This document shows, piece after piece, positions 51,746 through 62,290 of a stretch of 64,000 nucleotides of DNA (position 1 is the first letter of the stretch; each line of letters starts with the position of its first letter). Under the pieces are notes generated by a model. That model did no database searches. It was given only the letters and a program-made list of their open reading frames with translations, and was not told the DNA's origin. The stretch covers positions 1,860,001 to 1,924,000 of the forward strand of contig JARWIR010000039.1 in the NCBI GenBank assembly GCA_029959085.1, written 5' to 3'. Source of the stretch: Nemophila menziesii (lineage: Eukaryota > Streptophyta > Magnoliopsida > Boraginales > Hydrophyllaceae). Made by a program: the position numbers and the translations under genes.

Positions 51746-52018
51746 TCAATCTTTCTTCTTCATCCTTTCTAAACTCCCAGAAGCAGCTGCTAGAGTATTG
51801 GAATGTGAAGATGGATTGGTTAAACTCCCATCCTGAATGTTACTTACTTGAAGATTAAGATTATCATAGCTCTTGTTGAAGAAATTATCATGTGCCATCA
51901 TTATTTTGCGTTTCTTGTTGTACGCATTATCTGGTTTGGCTATTTCTTTTATCGATGAACTTGATGTAACGGTAGCTAGGATGGCGTAAGATTTGGATTG
52001 AACCCTGATATGCCTCAC
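51746..52018 (-). pseudogene. Open exon remnant, unit 12 (B form, 90 codons)
   Basis: The translation is identical to that of unit 9 and was duplicated with it. The frame remains open from the acceptor-like site to the TGA at the left end. Confidence 0.4.
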
Positions 52019-52985
52019 CTGAACAAGTCAAACAAGATACAAAATGTTAAAAAAACACAAAAAACTAAAATATGTGGATTCACTTAATATATCATATATA
52101 AATAAATTTAAATTCCCCAACCCTTGACCAGAAAAAAAACCCCAAATTATTTTGTCGTATTAAAATGACTACAATGTCCTAAATGGTTAATGGCATTCAT
52201 ACATAGAATACTTTTAAAATGTAATTCATATTAATATGTATATAAGATTTACCATTCCTTGGATAAAATTTACTTTTTAATGTACAGAAACATACACTAC
52301 CTTACATAAACAACATTATACATTAGTCTATTATGTCTTTATAATTTTATCAAATCCCCCTTGAATCCATTTAAGTCTAAAACAAAATCATGTTCTCCCT
52401 CAATTTATTTAAAAACTAATTTTATACAAACCCCACATAGCTGCAACATTACGTGGCAAGAAAATCAAGCAAAGTGCACTTTTTATGTAAATTAACATCC
52501 AAATACAAAACAATTAACAAAAAAAAATTATAATATAAATTAACCAGCGAAATTTAGCTTTGAAATAAGATGTAAAATTTGGTTTTTCAGAAAAGGAGTT
52601 GTAAACGGGGCAGGAGAGCATATATCCATTATAATCAAGAAGAAATAATTTTAGATCTAATAAATAAATAAACTATTTACAAGGGATCAATGCAAATAGA
52701 TAAATAAAATCAAACCTGGCCAACATTTGTCCCTTATCGAAATGGAATGGTCATCAATCAGAAAAAAGAAACACTTGACTGGAAGAGAAGAAGATCGACC
52801 GAGAAAAAAGAAAAAAAACATTGAAAAAAGGATTCATCAAAGTAATAAATACATTTTAAGTAACAATTAAAAGAAAATGATACATATAGTACAAAGTAGT
52901 ACTGATTATTTTGTGTGTGTTATGTGTTATTTATATCTTGGAAAGGGTGGAGCCTAAAGTTTGATATTAGTTCGATATTAGGAAA

Positions 52986-53264
52986 GCAGGCGGCGCTAGG
53001 GTTTCTGATATCATAAATGGAAGAATATGTTATATAAGGCTATCAACCAGATGAACACAGAACACAGTACAAACGATCCTAAAAACCAAACTCACCTTTG
53101 ATGGCCCAATAGGTTTCAAAATTAATTTTTCTTGGGCTTGGGCCAATATATAGATTAGGACTAGCTTGATGACTATATTTTATAAATGTTGGCAAATTAG
53201 CTTTGTCTCTAGTGAAGTGACTTAATATTTATTCTATTGGCACACGCTATTATATAGTATACCA
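52986..53264. promoter_or_regulatory. Bidirectional promoter-like block, unit 12 (B form)
   Basis: This is the duplicate of the unit 9 block, with the telo-box core from 52996, both site II elements and the 44 bp segment. Confidence 0.48.
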
Positions 53265-53405
53265 CATTCTTATCTCATCTCTCTCGATACAATACAAAAT
53301 CCTAGTCTCATGCCTTTTTCAATTTGTGTCCAATCTACCTCGATACTCTTATAGTAAAATAACCTTCAAAGTACTCATTCATCTATCAATATAGTTTGCA
53401 TTTAT

Positions 53406-53468
53406 ATGAGTTTCAATGTTCTAAAGTGGTTGATGTTTTTACCATGCTTAGTTCTTTCTACTCTGTGA
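53406..53468 (+). pseudogene. Small ORF, unit 12 (start codon lost)
   Basis: It shares the ATG to ATA change (53391-53393) with unit 9. The first in-frame ATG is at 53406. Confidence 0.2.
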
Positions 53469-54131
53469 CATATATGTGTTTGAAAATGGGTATATAAGGC
53501 GTCATTTTATTTTTGTAATTGCATATAATTTGTTGAATTTTCATACTATAATTTATTTGAAATAATTTACATTTAGGATTTTTTTATGATATTATTGAAA
53601 TTTTTAATTCTTTTATTGTCTTAATATGTTTATTATTTATAATAGAATAATTATTATGCAAAAAATTTGAGATTAAATTTGACTAAAGTATCAGTTGCTT
53701 AAAAGGTTTTAACACTTTAAGTTTATAACTATATGGTTTTTTAGATGGATGAACTTAAGTAGTTACAAGATTGTTGATACATTTAATATTGAGACATGAT
53801 CGAAAGTACCGATAATAGAGTTGTTTTCATTAATGATACTAGTAAAACATAATATTTTGCATCAAAGTAGATATTGAAGATATGTTATTTTACGACATCT
53901 TGTATTTTTAATAAGGATAACACACAATTTATACACTTATGTTTACAAGTTTGGATTGATGATAGAATAATAAACATTATCCATGAGAAGAAATAGCGTT
54001 TTAAGATCTCTTGGGTCTTTTTAGGATACTGTTTTGAGATCTTTTTGGGCCATTTCAAGATGGTTGTGTCCTTCACAAGTTGCAAATATTTAATTCCATT
54101 AGAAAAATTTTTTGATGACACTCTGATAATC

Positions 54132-54193
54132 AAGTTAATAATAAATTTATGATAAATTCCTCAAGTTAATAATAAATTTATGATAAATTCCTC
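54132..54193. repeat. 31 bp tandem duplication, unit 12
   Basis: This is the same duplication as in unit 9 at an offset of 14542 bp, which shows it occurred before the block duplication. Confidence 0.92.
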
Positions 54194-56625
54194 AAACAAG
54201 GGTGCTTATACGAGGGGTGAAATAGTATATTTTGTACCATTTTCAATAATATAGTGGAAATGTTTTACTCTATTGGGAAAAGATCGTTACAACACATATT
54301 TGTAAATATTACTATTGTGATTCTTATATATATAACCAAATTATTCTAATATATAAGGATGTAATCACATATTGATCACATTGTGTTTTCTTCATTGTAA
54401 ATTTACGAAGCGCTTGAAAAGTACATTTGAAGACCTTTTATTTTAATATCTTTACTAATTTAATGATTAATGACACATCATCCGAATTTTTTAAGTTGTA
54501 TATATTCTAGTAAAATTACCACTTAAATATGAATTCATCTTCATTTTTAAGGAACTAACCACTCATATTTCAAAGAAAGTATTTAATACAAAAGTGGCGG
54601 GTTTATTAATATGATCAACAATATAAGATTGTGAGTCGTTTAGACCATTTTGTCCCTTTACAAGAATGAATATATCGGGTGGGCTAGCCTATCTCACCCA
54701 AAATAACATGTTATTAGTCCTAATAATAATATTAGTATTGAGAATCATATTCTGAAACAATTAAATAAACAACCCAATAATATTCTTAAGGATAGAACTT
54801 CTATTCATAGTTCGATCTATCAAAAATATTGCACCTAAAGTACATTTGCTTTACTCATAAAAAAAGTGAACTTGATGAAAAAATAAAGGAAACAATGCTT
54901 CGAATATATAACAAAATAAACATTATTTGATTTTTATTTTCATGTTGATGTTGTACATTTTTTTTTGTCGAAATATTGTATTTGATATTTAATAGTTGGA
55001 CAGAGAAAATGGAAGTTACTTTTGACAATATAAAAATGATACTACGTGGTTAAATGAATGATTGGACTTGAAATAAATTAAGGCTTTAAGATTTAACTTT
55101 AAAAATTGTGGGGCATGATGTTCTGTGAACAAAAGATATTTTTTTATAAAATTAAGCTTTGGTCAAAATAAAATATTAAAACTAAGGTAGACAATTGTCT
55201 CCCTAATAGGAAGCCCTGATTGCACAAAAGCAAAAGAGGTTAGTTCCACCCTTATCTTGTAAATGAAACCTTTCAGTCCCCTTTTTATATTTTTCTAACA
55301 ATGGTAAGTCTTTTTTTATTGGCATTACATTATTAATTTTATTCCATGTGCCACTGTATAATTAATATTAATAAATAACTATACTGCCTCGTCTACCGTA
55401 ACAGAACAACACTTATAACATAATGAAAAAACAAAAAAAATATAAAATTGTCACAAACTCGAAAAAAATATAGGACTTAAATATTAAATTTGCAAAATTA
55501 GAGACTAATTCCAAGAAAAAATTCAAATGTTAAGTTTGAAGAGTACTAACAATTAAATCATTTTTTTTATTCCAAAAATGTCAAGGACTATAACATTTTC
55601 ATAGAAATATATTGCAAATTCTTTTTTAATTTTTATGTGAATTTTTTCTGCATACTAAATAGACTGAGAAATAAGAATACCCAACTAAAATTTTCAATAT
55701 AAATAATTCTAATAAATAAAAAATTACATGTTTCCAATAAAGTTCAAGTAACATAATCAATCAAATTTACAAATAACAATAATATTTTTCTTCCTATCCA
55801 CTAGAAATATCCAAAATAATGAAAAAGAGTATATCCATTATAAAGGAGAAATAATAAGCTATTTACAAGACAATAAAAAAAAGAATTGAACATTAACCTG
55901 TGAAAGAATTTTCAATTGAAATGGAATGATCAATCTAAAACAAAACAACACTTAAAGACAATAATTACAAAAGGATGACACTATATATCAAATTTAAGTA
56001 CAATTTACTAGTGTGATGTGTAATGTATAGATAAAAAATAATTGGGGTTAGAGTTTGATATAATAAATAGTTGTGTTATGTGTTATGTACAATTAAAGGT
56101 ATAATACTTATACCGATACTCGTATAAGTAACTTTTTTTATTAATATATTTTTTTACCTTTTGGTTAATTGTATAAATTTTGAGTTATCCTTTTTTTATT
56201 ATAACATAACATATAAAGTTGATTATGGTTTATTTTTAATTCTTTATACAATAAGTGCGATTAGTTTTTTTGTTATTTATATCATTTGTTGAATTTTCAG
56301 TTGTTTTTATTATCATAACATATTATATATAGTTAATTATGATGTATTTTTATTCTTAATACAGTACGGTCCAATTGTTTTTGTTATTATATAGTTTATT
56401 AAATTTTGATACTTTATCTTATTTGAATTACTATATATTTAAAAAATTATGATACTAGTAAATCGTGATTTAGATGTATTTCATCTTTGTTTATTAAGAA
56501 TTCTTTATTTCCTTTATATCTTTATTATATATAGACAAGCAAGAATAAAATATCAAAAGAAAATTTGTAGCTATTACAGTCTAAAACATTGACTAGACTT
56601 GACTAAGAAGCAAGAAAACAGATCA

Positions 56626-56854
56626 TCACTTCATCCTTTCCAAACTCCCAGAAGCAGCTGCTGGGATACCTAGTGGAGTATAGGAATGTGAAGATGGATT
56701 GGTTAAACTCCCATCCCGAATGTTACTTCCTTTAAGATTAAGATTATCTTAGCTCTTGTTGAAGAAATTATGCGTTTCTTGTTGTACGCACGTGACGTTA
56801 GCTAGGCTGGTGTAAGATTTGGATTTACCAGCATAGAACTATTATAGGCCTCTC
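56626..56854 (-). pseudogene. Exon remnant, unit 13 (A' form)
   Basis: It has the A' deletion with the same CGCACGTGACG join as unit 5 and the TATAGG variant shared with unit 10. The join happens to create a CACGTG hexamer. It is frameshifted as in all A copies. Confidence 0.4.
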
Positions 56855-57802
56855 CTGAACAAGTCAAACAAGATACAAAATGTAAAAAAAAAAACTAAAA
56901 AAAAAACAAAAATATGTGGATTCACTTAATATATCATATATAAATCATTTTAAATTCCCCAACCCTTGAACAAAAAAAAATCCAAATTATTTTGTCGTAT
57001 TAAAATGACTATGATGTCCTAATTGGCTAATGGCATTCATACATAGAATACTTTTAAAACGGCATTCATATCAATATGTTAGATTTACCATTCCTTCGAT
57101 AAAATTTAGTTTATAATGTATAGAAATATATACTACCTTACATAAACAACATTATACATTTGTCTATTATGTCTTTATAATTTTATCAAATCACCATTGA
57201 ATCCATTTAAGTCTAAAACAAATTCATGTTCTCCCTCAATTTATTTAAAAACTAATTTTATACAAACCCCATATAGCTGCTACATTACATGACAAGAAAA
57301 TCAAGCAGAGTGCACTTTTTCTGTAATTGACATCCAAATACAAAACAATTAACAAAGAAAAATTAAAATACAAATTAACCAACGAAATTTAGCTTTGAAA
57401 TAAGATGTAAAAATTGGTTTTTCAGAAAAGGAGTTGTAAACAGGGCAGGAGAGCATATATCCATTATAAACAAGAAAAAATAATTTTAGATCCAATAAAT
57501 AAATAATCTATTTACAAGGAATCAATGAAAATAAATAAATAAATTCAAACCTGGCCAAAATTTGTCTTATTGAAATGGAATGGTCATCAATCAGAAAAAA
57601 GAAACACTTGACTGGAAGAGAAGAAGATCAACAGCGAAAAAAATGACATTGAAAAATGGATGCATCAAAGTATTAAATATATTTTAAGTAATAATTTGAA
57701 GAAAATAATACATATAGTACAGAGTACTGATTATTTTGTGTGTGTAATGTGTTATTTATATCTTGGAAAGGGTGGAGCCTAAAGTTCGATATTAGGAAAG
57801 CA

Positions 57803-58029
57803 GGCGGCGCTAGGGTTTTCGATATCATAAATGGAAAAAGAAGATGTTATGTAGGGCTATCAACCAGATGAACCCGGTACAAACGATCCTAAAAACCAAA
57901 CTCACTTTTGATGGCCCAATAGGTTTCAAAATTAAATTTTCTTGGGTTTGGGCCAATCTTTAGATCAGGACTCTCTGGTGAAGTGACTTAATATTTATTC
58001 ACTTGGCAAATGCTATTATATAATATACC
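57803..58029. promoter_or_regulatory. Bidirectional promoter-like block, unit 13 (A form)
   Basis: The telo-box core is kept from 57810 (CTAGGGTTTTC). The minus TATA region reads GTTATGTAGGG, so CTATATAA is lost. In the second site II pair the left half is altered (TTGGGTTTGGGCC). Confidence 0.42.
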
Positions 58030-58156
58030 ACATTCTTATCTCATCTCTCTCGATACAATACAAAATCCTAATCTCATGCCTTTTTCAATTTGTGTCCAAT
58101 CTATCTCGATACTCTTATAGTAAAATAACCTTCAAAGTACTCATTCATCTAACAAT

Positions 58157-58234
58157 ATGGTTTGTATTTATATGAGATTCAATGTTCTAAAGTGGTTGAT
58201 GTTTTTACCATGTTTAGTTCTTTCTACTCTGTAA
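58157..58234 (+). other. Small ORF, unit 13 (25 codons, candidate)
   Basis: It is intact, A type, and ends in TAA at 58232-58234. Confidence 0.2.
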
Positions 58235-58346
58235 CTTATGTGTTTTTGAAAATTGGTATATAAGGCATCATTAATTTTTTGTAATTGCATATAATTTTAT
58301 GAATTATCATACTATAACTTATTTGAAATAATATACATTTTGGATA

Positions 58347-58358
58347 TTTTTATGATAT
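58347..58358. other. Exchange or conversion point in unit 13
   Basis: Base 58346 still has the A state (GGATATTTTT), while from 58359 the sequence has the B form lacking ~40 bp and is the same as the tail of unit 14 through the next unit start. Gene conversion of the tail would give the same picture as crossing over. Confidence 0.65.
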
Positions 58359-59987
58359 TATTGAAATTTTGAATTCTTTTTTTTTCTTAGTATGTTTATT
58401 ATTTATAATAGAATAATTATTATGCAAAAAAATTTGAGATTAAATTTGACTAGAGTATCAGTTGCTTAAAAGGTTTTAACACTTTAATTTTATAACTATA
58501 TGGTTTTTTAGATGGATGAACTCAAGTAGTTACAAGATTCTTAGATACTTTTAATATTGAGACATGATTGAAAGTACCGATAATAGAGTTGTTGTAATTA
58601 ATGATACTAGTTAAACATAATATTTTGCATCAAAGTAGATATTGATGATATGTTATTTTACGACATCTTGCATTCTTAGTAAGGATAACACACAATTTAT
58701 ACACTTATGTTTACAAGTTTGGATTGGTGATAGAATAATAAATATTATCCATGAGCAGAAATAGCGTTTTGAGATCTTTTAGGTCTTTTTGGGATAGTTT
58801 TTTGAGATCTTTTTAGGCCTTTTCAAGATGGTTGTGTCCTTCACAAGTAGCAAATATTTAAGTCCATTAGAAAAAACTTTCGATGACACTCTGATACTCA
58901 AGTTAATAATAAATTTATGATAAAGTCCTCAAACAAGGGTGCTTATAAGAGTGGTGAAATAGTATATTTTGTACCATTTTCAATAATATAGTGGAAATGT
59001 CTTACTCTACTGGGAAAAGATTGTTACAACACATATTTGTAAATATTCCTAGTGTGATTCTTATATATATATCCAAAGTATTCTAATATATAAGGATGTA
59101 AGCACATATTGATCACATTATGCTTTCTTCATTGTAAATTTACGCAGCGCTTGAAAAGTACATTTGAAGACCTTTTATTTTAATATCTTTACTATTTTAA
59201 TGATTAATGACCCATCATCCGAATTTTTTAAGTGTGATATATTCTAGAATACTACTTATGAAATTTGAATTCATCTTCATTTTTAAGGAACTAACCACTC
59301 ATATTTCAAAGAAAGTATTTAATACAAAAGTGGCGGGTTTATTAATATGATCAAAATATGATTAGTAGTTGTAATCTATAGATAAGAAATAGTTAGGGTT
59401 AGAGTTTGATATAATAAATAGTTGTGTTATGTGTTATGTACAATTAAAGGTATAATAATTATACCGATACTCGTATAAGTAACTTTTTCTATTAATATAT
59501 TTTTCTACCTTTTGGTTAATTGAATAACTTTTGAGTTATCCTTTTTTTATTATAACATATCATATAAAGTTAATTATGGTTTATTTTTAATTCTTTATTC
59601 AATAAGTCTGATTTTTTTTTTGTTACTTACATCATTTGTTGAATTTTTTTATTTTTATTATCATAACATATTATATAAAGTTAATTATGATGTATTTTTA
59701 TTCTTAATACAGTAAGGTGCAATTGTTTTTGTTATTATATAGTTTATTAAATTTTGATACTTTATCTCATTTGAATTACTATATATTAAAAAAATTATGA
59801 CACTAGTAAAATGTGATTTAGATGTATTTTATCTTTGTTTATTAAGATTTTGAATTCTTTATTTCCTTAATATCTTTATTGTATATAGACAAGCAAGAAT
59901 AAAATATCAAAAGAAAATTTGTAGCCATTACAATCTAAAACATTGACTAGACTTGGCTAAGAAGCAAGAAAACAGATCATCATTTTC

Positions 59988-60259
59988 TCAATCTATCTTC
60001 CTCATCCTTTCCAAACTCCCAGAAGCAGCTGCTGGAGTATTGGAATGCGAAGATGGATTGGTTAAACACCCATCCCGAATGTTACTTCCTTGACGATTAA
60101 GATTATCATAGCTCTTGTTGAAGAAATTATCACGTGCCATCATTATTTTGCGTTTCTTGTTGTACGCATTATCTGGTTGGATATTTCTTTTATCGATGAA
60201 CTTGATGTAACGGTAGCTAGGATGGCGTAAGATTTGGCCTGAACTCTGATATAACTTAC
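59988..60259 (-). pseudogene. Exon remnant, unit 14 (B form, shifted frame)
   Basis: A frame of 94 codons is open through 60272 but begins at TTG. A 1-nt deletion near 60178 changes the upstream frame relative to other B units, so residues before QPDNAYNKKR differ (GQILRHPSYRYIKFIDKR), while the rest is collinear and ends in SLERMRKID. The junction at 60254-60262 reads CAGGTAAGT on the minus strand, a perfect donor consensus where other units have CAGGTGAGG (B) or CAGGAGAGG (A). Confidence 0.38.
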
Positions 60260-61202
60260 CTGAACAAGTCAAACAAGATACAAAATGTTAAAAAAACACA
60301 AAAAACTAAAATATGTGGATTCACTTAATATATCATATATAAATCATTTTAAATTCCCCAACCCTTGACCAGAAAAAAACCCCCAAATTATTTTGTCGTA
60401 TTAAAATGACTACAATGTCCTAAATGGCTAATGGCATTCATACATAGAAAACTTTTAAAACGACATTCATATCAATCTGTATATAAGACTTACCATTCCT
60501 TCAATAAAATTTACTTTTTAATGTATAGAAACATACACTACCTTACATAAACAACATTATACATTAGTCTATTATGTCTTTATAATTTTATCAAATACCC
60601 CTAGAATCCATTTAAGTCTAAAACAAAATCATGTTCTCCCTCAATTAATTTAAAAACTAATTTTATACAAACCCCACATAGCTGCAACACTACGTGGCAA
60701 GAAAATCAAGCAAAGTGCACTTTTTATGTAAATTAACATCCAAATACAAAACAATTAACAAAGAAAAATTAAAATACAAATTAACCAACGAAATTTAGCT
60801 TTGAAATAAGATGTAAAAATTGGTTTTTCATAAAAGGAGTTGTAAACGGGGCAGGAGAGCATTTATCCATTATAAACAAGAAGAAATAATTTTAGATCCA
60901 ATAAATAAATAAACTATTTACAAGGGATCAATACAAATAGACAAATAAAATCAAATCTGGCCAAAATTTGTCCCTTATAGAAATGGAATGGTCATCAATA
61001 AGAAAAAAGAAACACTCGACCGAGTAAAAAGAAAAAACTTTGAAAAGAGGATTCATCAAAGTATTAAATATATTTTAAGTAACAATTAGAAGAAAATGAT
61101 ACATATAGTACAGAGTACTAATTATTTTGTGTATGTAATGTGTTATTTATATCTTGGAAAGGGTGGAGCCTAAAGTTGGATTTTAGTTCGATATTAGAAA
61201 AG

Positions 61203-61379
61203 CAGGCGGCGCTAGGGTTTTCAATAGGTTTCAAAATTAATTTTTCATGGGCTTGGGCCAATATATAGATTAGGACTAGCTTGATGACTATATTTTATAA
61301 ATGTTGGCAAATTAGATTTTTCTCTGGTGAAGTGACTTAATATTTATTCTCTTGTCACACGCTATTATATAGTATACCA
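61203..61379. promoter_or_regulatory. Truncated promoter-like block, unit 14
   Basis: A deletion of about 100 bp joins the telo-box (61212) directly to AATAGGTTTC, removing the minus-strand TATA and the first GGCCCA element. ATGGGCTTGGGCC and the 44 bp B segment with the plus-side TATA remain, so only plus-strand activity is plausible. Confidence 0.4.
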
Positions 61380-61505
61380 CATTCTTATCTCATCTCTCTC
61401 GATACAATACAAAATCCTAGTCTCATGCCTTTTTCAATTTGTGTCCAATCTATCTCGATACTCTTATAGTAAAATAACCTTCAAAGTACTCATTCATCTA
61501 TCAAT

Positions 61506-61583
61506 ATGGTTTGCATTTATATGAGTTTTAATGTTCTAAAGTGGTTGATGTTTTTACAGTGCTTAGTTCTTTCTACTCTGTGA
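61506..61583 (+). other. Small ORF, unit 14 (25 codons, B form)
   Basis: It is intact and B type with TGA. It has one silent change (Phe8 TTC to TTT) and one replacement (Pro18 to Gln). Confidence 0.2.
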
Positions 61584-62290
61584 CTTATATGTGTTTGAAA
61601 ATGGGTATATAAGGCGTCATTAATTTTTTGTAATTGCATATAATTTGTTGAATTTTCATACTATAACTTATTTGAAATAATATACATTTAGGATTTTTTT
61701 ATGATATTATTGAAATTTTGAATTCTTTTTTTTTCTTAGTATGTTTATTATTTATAATAGAATAATTATTATGCAAAAAAATTTGAGATTAAATTTGACT
61801 AGAGTATCAGTTGCTTAAAAGGTTTTAACACTTTAATTTTATAACTATATGGTTTTTTAGATGGATGAACTCAAGTAGTTACAAGATTCTTAGATACTTT
61901 TAATATTGAGACATGATTGAAAGTACCGATAATAGAGTTGTTGTAATTAATGATACTAGTTAAACATAATATTTTGCATCAAAGTAGATATTGATGATAT
62001 GTTATTTTACGACATCTTGCATTCTTAGTAAGGATAACACACAATTTATACACTTATGTTTACAAGTTTGGATTGGTGATAGAATAATAAATATTATCCA
62101 TGAGCAGAAATAGCGTTTTGAGATCTTTTAGGTCTTTTTGGGATAGTTTTTTGAGATCTTTTTAGGCCTTTTCAAGATGGTTGTGTCCTTCACAAGTAGC
62201 AAATATTTAAGTCCATTAGAAAAAACTTTCGATGACACTCTGATACTCAAGTTAATAATAAATTTATGATAAAGTCCTCAAACAAGGGTG

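Larger units (their letters stand above)
49260..54204. repeat. Array unit 12 (4945 bp, duplicate of unit 9)
   Basis: This unit duplicates unit 9, including the 31 bp tandem duplication (54132-54193), the start-codon loss in the small ORF (ATA at 53391-53393) and the ATG|ATAAGT change. It differs by one base in length and by scattered substitutions. Confidence 0.97.
42767..57308. repeat. Higher-order duplication, copy II (~14.54 kb)
   Basis: This block runs from late unit 10 through units 11 and 12 to late unit 13. Its borders are uncertain by 116 bp because the parents are identical there. Left of position 28226 and right of 57424 the constant-offset identity drops to ordinary unit-to-unit similarity. 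The two copies differ only sparsely in the lines compared by eye. Confidence 0.93.
54205..58941. repeat. Array unit 13 (4737 bp, mosaic)
   Basis: The left and middle parts match unit 10 at an offset of 14542 bp up to about 57424. The following ~0.9 kb is ordinary A sequence that differs from unit 10. From 58359 the unit has the B-type right tail, identical over several hundred bases to the tail of unit 14. It is the right parent of the 14.54 kb duplication and also carries a second exchange point at 58347-58358. Confidence 0.96.
58942..62290. repeat. Array unit 14, doubly deleted (3349 bp, subfamily B)
   Basis: About 1.36 kb of the left arm is missing at about 59355. The sequence jumps from the segment after the TTTATTAATATGATC landmark into the GTAATCTATAGATAAG segment, with a few unmatched bases at the join. 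A second deletion of about 100 bp at 61218 removes the minus-strand TATA and first GGCCCA element of the promoter block. The exon remnant is open but altered. The left end is nearly identical to unit 15 and the right tail to unit 13. Confidence 0.95.
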
